A DNA stretch of 64,000 nt from Sinorhizobium garamanticum (lineage in GTDB: Bacteria > Pseudomonadota > Alphaproteobacteria > Rhizobiales > Rhizobiaceae): contig NZ_CP120373.1 in the NCBI RefSeq assembly GCF_029892065.1, positions 3,293,001 to 3,357,000 of the forward strand, in the 5' to 3' direction. Positions 25,811-34,286 of the stretch are shown piece after piece. The translations under genes and the position numbers were made by a program. Each line of letters opens with the position of its first letter. Within the stretch, counting starts at the first letter, position 1. The notes beneath the pieces were generated by a model. That model made no database searches. It was given only the letters and a program-made list of their open reading frames with translations, and was not told the origin of the DNA.

Positions 25811-26338
25811 TTGGACGCGGAACTCGTTGAAAGGGCGGTGAGGGGCGACAGGGAGGCGTTCGGCCTCCTGGTCGAGCGCCACTATGATTTCGTCCACGCG
25901 GTTGCCTGGCGCTGGTCCGGCAACGTGACCGATGCGGAGGATATCGCGCAGGATGTCTGCATTCGGCTCGGCTCCGCGATCCGCGGCTTTCGTGGCACGA
26001 GCCGTTTTCGAACCTGGCTCTATACGCTGACGCTCAATGCCGCGCGCGACCATCGCCGCCGTCGAGTGCACGACGAGCGCAAGATTGCAGCCTATGCGTC
26101 GGATCAAGCGGCGCAGGGCACACCGGACGGAGAGGACGAGAACCGGCAGGAAGCGCTCTGGACGGCAGTCCGGGCACTGCCGGGGAAACAATGCGATGCC
26201 GTCCTGCTCGTTTACGCCGAAGGCTTGAGCCATGCCGCAGCGGCAGACGTGCTCGGCTGCTCCGAGGCGACGATCTCCTGGCATGTCCATGAGGCGCGCA
26301 AGCGTTTGCGGACAATGCTCGGCAAGGAGGCTGTGTGA
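25811..26338 (+). CDS. ECF-type RNA polymerase sigma factor
   Basis: A 175-residue sigma-70 family protein with region 2 (FGLLVERHYDFVHAVAWRWS, AEDIAQDVCIRL, FRTWLYTLTLNAARDHRRRR) and region 4 (PGKQCDAVLLVYAEGLSHAA, DVLGCSEATISWHVHEARKR). It directly precedes the VWA gene, which has a membrane segment near its N-terminus and may act as its anti-sigma partner. Confidence 0.88.
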   Translation: MDAELVERAVRGDREAFGLLVERHYDFVHAVAWRWSGNVTDAEDIAQDVCIRLGSAIRGFRGTSRFRTWLYTLTLNAARDHRRRRVHDERKIAAYASDQAAQGTPDGEDENRQEALWTAVRALPGKQCDAVLLVYAEGLSHAAAADVLGCSEATISWHVHEARKRLRTMLGKEAV

Positions 26339-26340
26339 TC

Positions 26341-28347
26341 ATGACTGACGATTTCGAAAAGCTTGCCGGAAAGCTGCCGCCGACGCCTTCGAGCGAAGCG
26401 CGGGCGCGCGCTCTCGCCGCGGCTATGGAAGCCTATGATACGGCGGAAAATTCGAGTGCCACCCAAGGATCGGCACCATCGCTTCGTCCAAGCTCCATCC
26501 TCAACCGGATATGGAGCCCCATCATGAACCGGAAACTGCTTGCCGGATCGGCGCTGGCAACACTCATCGTCGTGCCCGCCGCCGCCTTCCTCACGCTTGA
26601 ATTGGTCCGCAGCAACCCGCCGTCCACACAAGAAACCCAGATCGCGGCGAGGACCGAACCAAAGCCGGTCGCGAACAACGCCACGCCGCTTGCCCGCTCG
26701 CAGCCGGCGCAGGGCGCTGCAAAAATTGCTGAGGAGGTGGAAAGCGAAGCGCCGGCGGCCGCGCAAACTGACGCGATGGCGAGCCGATCGGCCGCCGATA
26801 CCGCCGCTCCCATGAGCACGCTCGGCGGAACGGTCGGCTTTGCGGCGCGCGGGCGCATGGAGATCATGCCGGCGCCGACGACACCGGGCGACATTCTTCC
26901 GCCGCCGGTCGAGAACCGTGAGCGCTTCGCCAACGCCGATGCCAATCCGGTGAAGAGTGTCGCGACCGAGCCGGTTTCGACCTTCTCCGCCGATGTTGAT
27001 ACGGCCTCCTATTCCTTCGTCCGCCGCTCGCTGATGGCGGGCGAGATGCCCAATCCCGAAGCCGTGCGCGTCGAGGAGATGGTCAATTATTTCCCCTACG
27101 ACTGGCCGCGCCCGACCTCGGCCGCGGAACCTTTCAAGGCGACGGTCACCGTCACGCCGACCCCATGGAACGCGGGCACGCGCCTGATGCATGTGGCGAT
27201 CAAGGGCTATGAGGCCGTGCCGGCGGAGGCGCCGAAGGCCAACCTCGTGTTCCTGATCGACGTTTCCGGTTCCATGGATGAGCCGGACAAGCTGCCGCTG
27301 TTGAAGAACGCTTTCCGGTTGCTCGTCGACAAGCTGAAGCCGGAAGACACGGTGTCGATCGTCACCTATGCCGGAAACGCCGGCACCGTGCTCGAGCCGA
27401 CGGCGGTCAAGGACAAGACGAAGATCCTGGCGGCGATCGACACGCTGACATCAGGCGGTTCGACAGCCGGCGCTGCTGGCATCGACGCGGCCTACGCGCT
27501 GGCCGAAAAAACTCGCGTCGAGGGCGGCGTCAACCGCATCCTGCTGGCGACCGACGGTGACTTCAATGTCGGCCCGTCGAGCGACGAGGAGCTGAAGCGG
27601 CTGATCGAGGAAAAGCGCAAGAGCGGCATCTTTCTCTCGGTGCTCGGCTTCGGCCGCGGTAACTACAACGATGCGCTGATGCAGGCGATCGCTCAGAACG
27701 GCAACGGCGTTGCCACCTATATCGATACCCTTGCCGAAGCCCAGAAGACCTTGGTCGAGGAGGCGGGCTCGTCGCTTTTCCCGATCGCCAAGGACGTCAA
27801 GCTGCAAGTGGAGTTCAATCCGGCAGCGATCGCCGAGTATCGCCTCATCGGCTACGAGACCCGGGCGCTGAAACGCGAGGATTTCAACAACGACCGGGTG
27901 GACGCCGGCGATGTCGGCTCGGGCCACAGCGTCACCGCAATCTACGAAGTGACGCCGAAGGGCAGCCCGGCGGTTCTCAACGACGACCTGCGCTATGCGA
28001 CGGCGGAGAAGCCGGCAGCGAATGCGACTGCGCATTCGGGCGAACTCGCCTATCTCAAGATCCGCTACAAGAAGCCGGATGGCGACAAGAGCGAGTTGAT
28101 CACCACGCCGGTCACTGAGGAGAATGCCGTGCCGTCGCTCGCGGAAGCTGCGGCCGACGTCCAATTCTCCACCGCCGTCGCCGCCTTCGGCCAGAGGCTT
28201 GCGGGAAACCCGGCGCTCTCGGGCTATTCCTATACGGCGATCGCTGATCTTGCGGCGGGCTCTAAGGGGGCAGACCCGTTCGGATACCGCGGGGAGTTCG
28301 TCAATCTGGTGCGGCTGGCGAAGGGGCTTTCTGGCGCTAAAGAGTAG
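26341..28347 (+). CDS. VWA-domain protein with possible N-terminal anti-sigma region
   Basis: A 668-residue protein. Residues 1-60 are soluble and charged (MTDDFEKLAGKLPPTPSSEA), followed by a single membrane span (LLAGSALATLIVVPAAAFLT), a Pro/Ala-rich linker, and a YfbK-type VWA region: VFLIDVSGSMDEPDKLPLLK is a MIDAS (DxSGS), with IVTYAGNAGTV and LLATDGDFNVGP. The C-terminal DUF3520 part follows. The start codon lies two bases after the sigma stop; AAGGAGG is ten bases upstream, and a GTG at 26335 is an alternative. Topology puts the VWA domain in the periplasm. Function unknown. Confidence 0.85.
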   Translation: MTDDFEKLAGKLPPTPSSEARARALAAAMEAYDTAENSSATQGSAPSLRPSSILNRIWSPIMNRKLLAGSALATLIVVPAAAFLTLELVRSNPPSTQETQIAARTEPKPVANNATPLARSQPAQGAAKIAEEVESEAPAAAQTDAMASRSAADTAAPMSTLGGTVGFAARGRMEIMPAPTTPGDILPPPVENRERFANADANPVKSVATEPVSTFSADVDTASYSFVRRSLMAGEMPNPEAVRVEEMVNYFPYDWPRPTSAAEPFKATVTVTPTPWNAGTRLMHVAIKGYEAVPAEAPKANLVFLIDVSGSMDEPDKLPLLKNAFRLLVDKLKPEDTVSIVTYAGNAGTVLEPTAVKDKTKILAAIDTLTSGGSTAGAAGIDAAYALAEKTRVEGGVNRILLATDGDFNVGPSSDEELKRLIEEKRKSGIFLSVLGFGRGNYNDALMQAIAQNGNGVATYIDTLAEAQKTLVEEAGSSLFPIAKDVKLQVEFNPAAIAEYRLIGYETRALKREDFNNDRVDAGDVGSGHSVTAIYEVTPKGSPAVLNDDLRYATAEKPAANATAHSGELAYLKIRYKKPDGDKSELITTPVTEENAVPSLAEAAADVQFSTAVAAFGQRLAGNPALSGYSYTAIADLAAGSKGADPFGYRGEFVNLVRLAKGLSGAKE

Positions 28348-28449
28348 CCGCGACCGCCTGCCTCTGGGCTCGATGAGGAGCGTTGCCGTTAGAGCGAAGT
28401 CCGACCTCGGTCGCGATAGAAAGCATCTCAGCACGGCCAATCGAGGCAG

Positions 28450-28630
28450 CCCCCTCTGGCCTGCCGGCCATCTCCCCCACAAGGGGGGAGATTCGCTAGA
28501 GGCGCCGCCTATGCGCCAGCTCCATCTCCGGCTGAGAGGCTGGCGCGGTCCGAGGAGAGGGATTGAGGAACTTGCGTCTTGCCGATCTCCCTCCTTGTGG
28601 GGGAGATGGCCGGCAGGCCTGAGGGGGGTA
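28450..28630. repeat. Palindromic repeat of the CATCTCCCCCACAAGGGG type, intergenic copy
   Basis: Two arms of about 45 bases in inverted order, each containing the small hairpin ATCTCCCCC/GGGGGAGAT (one base of the right arm differs), separated by about 90 unrelated bases. Arm sequences match the elements inside cobN at 42635-42820 and 44470-44727. The 330-base gap at 28348-28677 holds nothing else that I can see. Confidence 0.85.
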
Positions 28631-28677
28631 TCTGCACCCGATCTTCGCCGTTTCAATCCGATCAGGTTTCGCAGCGC

Positions 28678-29025
28678 TCAAGCCTTCGGGTAAGCCCGCT
28701 GCAGGCCGCCGGATTTCGCCAGCCCCGCCCGGAACGCCTGGTAGGCCGGGTGCTGGCTGGAGCGCGCTGCTTCCATGAGGCGCATTTGCAGCCGGGCGGG
28801 CGCCTCGTTGCCGAGCCATTCACCGAGTTTCTCCAGCTTCAGCGCGTTCAGGAAGCGGGCCTCGGCGGCGAGGTCGAGATGACAGTGCAGGCCCTCCATG
28901 AGGTTTTCGTCCTGCTCCGGATTCTCCATCAGCAGCTTGATGAAAGCCTGATCCGCTTCGCTGAAGCTCGAAAGCTTGGCGGCGGTCGTGTCCCTGTCCG
29001 GAAAGGCGGCTGGCCCGGCCCTCAT
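28678..29025 (-). CDS. Hypothetical protein, 115 aa, near bmt
   Basis: MRAGPAAFPDRDTTAAKLSS and so on; helical and soluble, with ENPEQDENLMEGLHCHLDLA in the middle. No family recognised. The ATG at 29025 has GGGAGA six bases upstream. It lies downstream of bmt on the same strand but beyond bmt's terminator at 29266-29300. Confidence 0.55.
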   Translation of the reverse strand: MRAGPAAFPDRDTTAAKLSSFSEADQAFIKLLMENPEQDENLMEGLHCHLDLAAEARFLNALKLEKLGEWLGNEAPARLQMRLMEAARSSQHPAYQAFRAGLAKSGGLQRAYPKA

Positions 29026-29265
29026 GAATCGTCTCCCGTCGAATCGAAACGCCTCCGGGATAGGACAGCAACCCGGCGCCTGCAAGCGTTGCCGGCAACG
29101 ATCGCTGCGGCGGTGATAGCGTGCCCTTGCGGCCGAAAAAACCACTGGCAGCCTGATATTGCCGATGTGCGCGGCCGACTGCGCCGGTTTCGGCCGCAAA
29201 ATATCGCTACGGGGCACGACGCCTAGCGCGACAGGGCGCGGCGCCTGACCCTTGCCGGATCACAA

Positions 29266-29300
29266 AGAAAAACGCTCCGGGCATTCCGCTCCGGAGCGCT
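29266..29300 (-). terminator. Rho-independent terminator after bmt
   Basis: On the minus strand AGCGCTCCGG and CCGGAGCGTT form a stem of about 8 bp followed by TTTTCTTT, 31 bases after the bmt stop. Confidence 0.7.
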
Positions 29301-29330
29301 CGTCGTTTCGTGCTGCCCAGTTTGGCAGTC

Positions 29331-30350
29331 TCAGGCGCGACGGCGGCCACCGCGTTCGCGGGTCGGTGCGGAGGCGCCTTTGCCGGCCGTCTTGTTGCGA
29401 AGAGGCCCGATCTTTTCGACGATGATGTCGAGCGTCGGGCGTTCGCCCTTCGCATGATTGTCGAGCGCGAGGCGCATCGCGGCGAGATGGTTGCAGGAGG
29501 TGCCGCAGCAGCCGCCGATGATTTTCGCGCCGGCGTCAACCGCGAGCCGCACATATTCCGCCATCAGCGGCGGAGTGCCGGAATAATGGATCTCGGAGCC
29601 GCGGAATTCCGGAATGCCGCAATTGCCCTTGACGACGACGGTCGCCTCCGGCTTTGCCGCGGTCATGTCGAGCAGCGAAGACAGGATGTCGGAGGCGCCG
29701 ACGCCGCAATTGGCGCCGACGGCGACCGGGCCCTCACCGATATCGCCGGCGACGGTGTGAATGTCTTTGGGGTGGAGACCCATCATCGTCTTGCCGGCGG
29801 TATCGAACGAGCCGGTATAGACGTAAGGCAGGCCGACTTTGGTGGCAGCCTCGGCCGCCGCGCGGATTTCGTCCGGCGAGGACATGGTCTCGATCCAGGC
29901 GACTTCCGCTCCACCCGCCTTCAAGCCTTCGATCTGTTCTGCGAAGGCTGCAACAGCATCTTCATAGGAAAGCGCGCCGAGCGGGATCAGGAGTTCGCCG
30001 GTCGGGCCGACGGAGCCGGCAGTGATGACCTTGCGCGGCGCCTTGTCGGCCACGGCGCGGGCGATTTCGGCGGCGCGCTTGTTCAGCGCATGGACGCGAT
30101 CCTCGGCCTGATGCAGTTTCAGCCGATGGCGCGTCCCGCCAAAGGAATTGGTGAGGATGATGTCTGCGCCGGCATCGACGAAGTCCTGATGCAGCTTGGT
30201 GATGTTCTCCGGCTTTGCCTCGTTCCAGAGCTCCGGCGCTTCGCCGGCTTCGAGCCCCATGGCAAAGAGCGACGTCCCGGTCGCGCCGTCGGCAAGCAGA
30301 ACGCCCTTCTGGGCAAGGAGATCGGAAAGGGCATTGGCGGAAGCGGACAT
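29331..30350 (-). CDS. bmt: Betaine-homocysteine S-methyltransferase
   Basis: A 339-residue zinc-dependent homocysteine methyltransferase. The first Cys ligand is in VAVGANCGVGASD and the vicinal pair in IIGGCCGTSCNHL; DGATGTSLFAMGLEAGEAPE is the family start. It transfers a methyl group from glycine betaine to homocysteine, giving methionine and dimethylglycine; S. meliloti Bmt is known to serve betaine catabolism. The C-terminus ends in an Arg/Gly-rich stretch (TRERGGRRRA). A palindrome 36 bases upstream is a candidate operator. Confidence 0.88.
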   Translation of the reverse strand: MSASANALSDLLAQKGVLLADGATGTSLFAMGLEAGEAPELWNEAKPENITKLHQDFVDAGADIILTNSFGGTRHRLKLHQAEDRVHALNKRAAEIARAVADKAPRKVITAGSVGPTGELLIPLGALSYEDAVAAFAEQIEGLKAGGAEVAWIETMSSPDEIRAAAEAATKVGLPYVYTGSFDTAGKTMMGLHPKDIHTVAGDIGEGPVAVGANCGVGASDILSSLLDMTAAKPEATVVVKGNCGIPEFRGSEIHYSGTPPLMAEYVRLAVDAGAKIIGGCCGTSCNHLAAMRLALDNHAKGERPTLDIIVEKIGPLRNKTAGKGASAPTRERGGRRRA

Positions 30351-30371
30351 CGGTTTTTCCCGGCTGAATGA

Positions 30372-30412
30372 GATTGCAACAACATATAAAGATATCTTTA
30401 TGTGATTGCAAC
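30372..30412. promoter_or_regulatory. bmt operator: palindrome flanked by direct repeats
   Basis: ATAAAGATATCTTTAT at 30386-30401 is a perfect 16-bp palindrome. It is bracketed by two copies of GATTGCAAC at 30372-30380 and 30404-30412. It resembles, from memory, the sites of SahR, an ArsR-family regulator of the methionine/S-adenosylhomocysteine cycle. It lies in the promoter position for bmt. Confidence 0.6.
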
Positions 30413-30455
30413 CGACTTTGCCGCCATGCGGCGGAAAAGTCGGAAGCCGATCTAC

Positions 30456-30502
30456 GGCGCCGCGTCTTATCCGACGCGCAAGGGACGCTGTGGCGCTTTA
30501 AA
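30456..30502 (-). repeat. Partial RIME-like repeat (second stem)
   Basis: GGCGCCGCGTCTTATCCGAC and GGGACGCTGTGGCGCTTT match the second half of the inverted RIME-like copies. It lies next to the LysR stop codon. Confidence 0.5.
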
Positions 30503-30510
30503 TGGAGCTG

Positions 30511-31380
30511 TCACGCTTCCGTCCGGGTGGCTCTCGACGGCAAATCATCCGCCAGAAGAGCGGCGAGATCCGCCGCAGGCTTGTCCGCATGTGCACGCAA
30601 GCGCAGGCTGAATTCGGCGGCGGGCAGGGGCGGCAGGTCGAGATGCGCGGGCGCTGGCTCTATTCCCGGCCCCAGGAACCGTGCCGTGCGCGTCGTGACG
30701 GCGATGCCGCTCATGACCGCCGCGCGCAGGCCCGACAGGCTCGGGCTCGTCGCCGCGATCCGGAAGGGGCGCCCGGCCGCTTCGAGCGCCGAGATCGCCG
30801 CTGCCCGGAAGCCACAGGGCGGGTCGAGCACGGCCAGCGGCACTTCCGCGTCGATCGTCGCCAGTCCCTTGTCGGCGCAAAGCCAGATCATCTCTTCTTT
30901 CAGCACGAGCAGTTCATCGGGCGCAGGCGCTTGCCGCATGGCGAGCAGAATGTCGACCTGGGCCTGATCGAAGGCCGTCGTCAGTTCCTTCGATCTGCCG
31001 ATCCGGAGATCCAGGCGAACTCGCGGATGGCTGCGGGCGAAGCGGCGCAAGAGGTCGGGCAGCGTCGTATCGGCGAAATCTTGCGTGCTGCCGAGCGAGA
31101 TCCGCCCGTCGGCGCGTGCGCCCCGGAGGCTGAGCCAGGCATCGCGATGGGCTTCCAGGATGCGGCGGGCGTGACCCACGAGTTCCTCGCCGACCGGCGT
31201 CAGCGTGCGCCCGCGCCCGGCCGGCGCCAGAAGCGGTTCGCCGATCAGCGTTTCGAGGCGCTGCATCTGCGCCGTCACGGCGGAGGGAGACCGATTGACG
31301 GCGGTCGAGGCGCGGGAAAGCGAACCGCCTTCGGCGAAGGCGAGGAATGTGCGCAGGAGATCGGGATCGATGACATTCAT
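30511..31380 (-). CDS. LysR-family transcriptional regulator
   Basis: A 289-residue protein: MNVIDPDLLRTFLAFAEGGS, SRASTAVNRSPSAVTAQMQR is the winged helix; the effector domain has GRISLGSTQDFADTTLPDLL. I chose the ATG at 31380 as it starts the conserved DNA-binding domain. The palindrome at 31382-31398 abuts the start. It is transcribed away from the tautomerase gene and probably regulates it. Confidence 0.9.
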   Translation of the reverse strand: MNVIDPDLLRTFLAFAEGGSLSRASTAVNRSPSAVTAQMQRLETLIGEPLLAPAGRGRTLTPVGEELVGHARRILEAHRDAWLSLRGARADGRISLGSTQDFADTTLPDLLRRFARSHPRVRLDLRIGRSKELTTAFDQAQVDILLAMRQAPAPDELLVLKEEMIWLCADKGLATIDAEVPLAVLDPPCGFRAAAISALEAAGRPFRIAATSPSLSGLRAAVMSGIAVTTRTARFLGPGIEPAPAHLDLPPLPAAEFSLRLRAHADKPAADLAALLADDLPSRATRTEA

Positions 31381-31381
31381 G

Positions 31382-31398
31382 CTTCGATTGTATCGAAG
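31382..31398. promoter_or_regulatory. LysR operator candidate abutting the lysR start codon
   Basis: CTTCGAT, three bases, ATCGAAG: a perfect inverted repeat one base from the LysR ATG, in the spacer shared with the tautomerase gene. It contains a T-N11-A core, as LysR sites do. Confidence 0.55.
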
Positions 31399-31485
31399 TA
31401 TTGATGCAAGACAATTTGATTTTATTGATGTGTCAGTGGTGGCAGGCTGAAACTGAAGAACAACTGCAGTCGAAAGGAGCTTGCC

Positions 31486-31896
31486 ATGCCCATCATCAAC
31501 GTCACCGTCACGGGGCGTCCTGACCCGGAACTGTCCGCAAGGATCGCGGCAGAAGTCAGCGAACAGACGCAAGCGCACCTGCGCAAGGATCCGACTGTCA
31601 CCGCGGTTGCGGTCGGCTATGTCGACCCCCAGCACTGGTTTGCCGGCGGAAAGTCGATCGCGTCGCAGGAGACCAACAGCTTCTGGCTGGATATCAAGGT
31701 CGTGGACGGCACCAACACCAAGCAGGAAATGGCCGCTTACATCGAAGCGATCTACGACGCCTTCGGGAAACTCCTTGGAAAGGTCCATCCGGAGAGTTAT
31801 GTGCTCGTTCACGAGGTCGCCGCAGCCGCCTATGGCTATGGCGGCAAGACGCAGGAGTTCCGCTTCATCAGCGGCAAGCTCAAGCCGGCTGCGTAG
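31486..31896 (+). CDS. Tautomerase-family protein (4-oxalocrotonate tautomerase-like)
   Basis: A 136-residue protein whose mature N-terminus is Pro2 (MPIINVTVTG), the catalytic base of this superfamily, and it has VAVGYVDPQHWFAGG and VHPESYVLVHEV. The length is that of the fused or long tautomerase group. CAGTCGAAAGGAGCTTGCC precedes the ATG. It is divergent from the LysR gene. Substrate unknown. Confidence 0.85.
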   Translation: MPIINVTVTGRPDPELSARIAAEVSEQTQAHLRKDPTVTAVAVGYVDPQHWFAGGKSIASQETNSFWLDIKVVDGTNTKQEMAAYIEAIYDAFGKLLGKVHPESYVLVHEVAAAAYGYGGKTQEFRFISGKLKPAA

Positions 31897-31914
31897 CGGC
31901 GCAAACCGAGTAGG

Positions 31915-31948
31915 AAAAAGGGCGCTCGCGAGAGCGCCCATTTTATTT
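31915..31948. terminator. Bidirectional terminator between convergent genes
   Basis: GGGCGCTC, GCGA, GAGCGCCC form a perfect hairpin at 31920-31939 with AAAAA before and ATTTTATTT after, serving the tautomerase gene and the ABC transporter operon. Confidence 0.85.
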
Positions 31949-31967
31949 GTATGCGATGCGATCCGGC

Positions 31968-33014
31968 CTACGCCGCCTGACGGTCGGTGTGGCTCGTCGG
32001 CGTCACCATGGCGGCGATGATCGTCTGCAGGTCGATCGCGCCCATCGGCCGGCCGTTCTCATCGACGACGTGGGCCGCGGAGACGTGCGCGCCGGTCATC
32101 GTGCGGGCAGCCGCTTCGAGAACCGTGCCGGCCGGAAGCGATACGCCCTCCGGATTGCCGGAGAGCGGCCGCATGATCGTCTCGACATGGACGACGCGGC
32201 CACGGTTCACTTCCTTGACGAAGGCGGTGATGTAGTCGTCCGCCGGCGACAGCACGATGTCCTGGCCGGTGCCCTGCTGTACGACGCGGCCGTCGCGCAG
32301 AATCGCGATCTTGTCGCCGAGTCTCAGCGCTTCATCGAGGTCGTGGGTGATGAAGACGACGGTCTTTTTCAGTTCCTTCTGCAGGTCGAGCAGCACCGAC
32401 TGCATGTCGACGCGGATCAGCGGGTCGAGTGCCGAATAGGCCTCGTCCATCAGCAGGATGTCGGCGTCGTTGGTAAGAGCCCGGGCGAGGCCCACGCGCT
32501 GCTGCATGCCGCCCGAAAGCTGGTTCGGATAGTGGTTCTCGAAACCCTGGAGGCCGACGCGCTCGATCCAGCCGCGCGCCCGCTTTTCACTTTCGCGCCG
32601 CTCGATGCCCTGGATCTCCAGGCCGTATATCGTGTTCTCGAGGACGGTGCGGTGCGGCAGGAGCGCGAATTTTTGAAACACCATTGCCGTCTTGTGGCGA
32701 CGGAATTGGCGAAGGTCGGTTTCGTTCATCTTGCAAACGTCGGTGCCGTCATAGAGCACCTCGCCGGCGGTCGGGTCGATCAGCCGGTTGATGTGACGGA
32801 TCAGCGTCGACTTGCCGGAACCGGACAGACCCATGACCACAGTGATGCAGCCGCCGGGCATCAGGATATTGATGTCCTGCAGGCCGAGCACGTGACCGTG
32901 CTTCTCGTTGAGTTCGGCCTTGCCCATGCCCTTCTTGACGACATCGACGAAGTCCTCGCCGCGGGGGCCGAAGATTTTGTAGAGGTTCTTCACCTCGATT
33001 GCGTGACTAGCCAT
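31968..33014 (-). CDS. Betaine/proline ABC transporter, ATP-binding subunit (ProV type)
   Basis: A 348-residue ATPase: Walker A GLSGSGKST, signature LSGGMQQRVGLARAL, Walker B ILLMDEAYSALDP, and H-loop ITHDLDEAL. The C-terminal region after residue 270 is a CBS-like pair (VDENGRPMGAIDLQTIIAAM), as in ProV/OpuAA regulation by osmolarity. The ATG at 33014 overlaps the permease stop by eight bases. Inner-membrane importer partner of the two genes upstream. Confidence 0.9.
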   Translation of the reverse strand: MASHAIEVKNLYKIFGPRGEDFVDVVKKGMGKAELNEKHGHVLGLQDINILMPGGCITVVMGLSGSGKSTLIRHINRLIDPTAGEVLYDGTDVCKMNETDLRQFRRHKTAMVFQKFALLPHRTVLENTIYGLEIQGIERRESEKRARGWIERVGLQGFENHYPNQLSGGMQQRVGLARALTNDADILLMDEAYSALDPLIRVDMQSVLLDLQKELKKTVVFITHDLDEALRLGDKIAILRDGRVVQQGTGQDIVLSPADDYITAFVKEVNRGRVVHVETIMRPLSGNPEGVSLPAGTVLEAAARTMTGAHVSAAHVVDENGRPMGAIDLQTIIAAMVTPTSHTDRQAA

Positions 33015-33915
33015 GAACAACCTCCGAGTGCTTTTGCAGCCGCCTTCCGAAGGCCTGGCTGGTACGATCGAAAATGATAGCGATGCCGACAAGGGCAAAG
33101 CCGTTAAGGAAACCGACGGTGAAGAACTGGTTGGCGATCGCCTGGAGCACGTTCTTGCCGAGCCCGCCGACGCCGATCATCGAGGCGACGACGACCATTG
33201 CCAGCGACATCATGATCGTCTGGTTGATGCCGGCCATGATGGTCGGCAGCGCCAGCGGCATCTGCACGTTCTTCAGCTTCTGCCAGGCGGAGGAGCCGAA
33301 GGCGTCGGCGGCCTCCAGCACTTCCTTGTCGACGAGCCGGATACCGAGATTGGTGAGGCGGATCATTGGCGGCACGGCATAGATGACGACGGCGATCAGG
33401 CCCGGCACCTTGCCGATGCCGAAGATCATCACCACCGGAATGAGATAGACGAAGCTCGGCATCGTCTGCATGACGTCGAGGATCGGATTGACAAAGGACT
33501 GCACACGGTCGGAGCGGGCCATCGTAATGCCGATCGGGATGCCGATCACGATCGAGATCAGCGTGCAGACGGTGACCATGGCGAGCGTGATCATCGTGTC
33601 GTTCCAGAGCCCGACGAGCCCGATCGCCACCATCGACAGCGCCGTGCCGATGGTGATCCTTGAATTCCGGCTGCCGAGATAGACGATGGCGATCATGATA
33701 ATAAGTATCAGGATCCAGGGCGAACTGACGAACGCCCGTTCCAGGTAGTTCAGGAACCATTGCAATGGCTGGACCACTGCGTCGATCGCATCGCCATAGC
33801 TGCGCACGAATCCCTTAAACCCGTCGTCGACGCTCTTGCGCGCCATGCGAATTGTGCCATCGTCGATGGCCGGGAACTTGCAAAGCAGTTGCGGCAAGAA
33901 ACTGCAGATAGCCAT
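33007..33915 (-). CDS. Betaine/proline ABC transporter, permease subunit (ProW type)
   Basis: A 302-residue integral membrane protein with about seven spans. The BPD permease EAA loop is seen as EAADAFGSSAWQKLKNVQMP, preceded by MQTMPSFVYLIPVVMIFGIG. The ATG at 33915 follows GGAAGGGGGAAAAA. It is separated from the upstream binding-protein gene by 371 bases carrying a RIME-like repeat, and overlaps the ATPase gene. Confidence 0.9.
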   Translation of the reverse strand: MAICSFLPQLLCKFPAIDDGTIRMARKSVDDGFKGFVRSYGDAIDAVVQPLQWFLNYLERAFVSSPWILILIIMIAIVYLGSRNSRITIGTALSMVAIGLVGLWNDTMITLAMVTVCTLISIVIGIPIGITMARSDRVQSFVNPILDVMQTMPSFVYLIPVVMIFGIGKVPGLIAVVIYAVPPMIRLTNLGIRLVDKEVLEAADAFGSSAWQKLKNVQMPLALPTIMAGINQTIMMSLAMVVVASMIGVGGLGKNVLQAIANQFFTVGFLNGFALVGIAIIFDRTSQAFGRRLQKHSEVVHG

Positions 33916-34092
33916 TTTTTCCCCCTTCCGGCCGGAAGTCTTATGCCGCCGGCTGCGTCTTGGAACGACCGCACGCGGCCATCCTGCGCAGACTTGCTCG
34001 TGACCTCTTAGTGTCCCGGCGCGAGAAATGTGACAGCGAAACGACGGTCCCGCTGTACTGTTTGCGACGTTAGCGGGAGCACTTCGCCGCTC

Positions 34093-34199
34093 CACTGCAT
34101 GTTTCCTTAAATCGGAGCCGATTTTAAGGACAAAAACATGCAGCAATTCAAAGTGCTACAGCGACCTTTGTGCGTCCGAAAAGGCGCACGGCGCTGTAG
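34093..34199 (+). repeat. RIME-like repeat inside the betaine transporter operon
   Basis: A full copy: CTGCATGTTTCCTTAAATCG, the first stem with GATTTTAAGG, then AGCAATTCAAAGTGCTACAG and the second stem GTGCGTCCGAAAAGGCGCAC. It lies between the substrate-binding gene and the permease gene on the opposite strand sense. Confidence 0.85.
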
Positions 34200-34286
34200 G
34201 CAGCCCAGTCAGGCGGGCAATCGCTTGCCGAGGCGCGCGGCGCGCGGCGGCCGGGAATCCGGCTGCCGTCGCTGCGACGCGTCTCG

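Noticed and set aside
28450..28630. CRISPR array or insertion sequence from the repeated arms
   Set aside because: There are only two inverted arms, no regularly spaced direct repeats, and no transposase gene.
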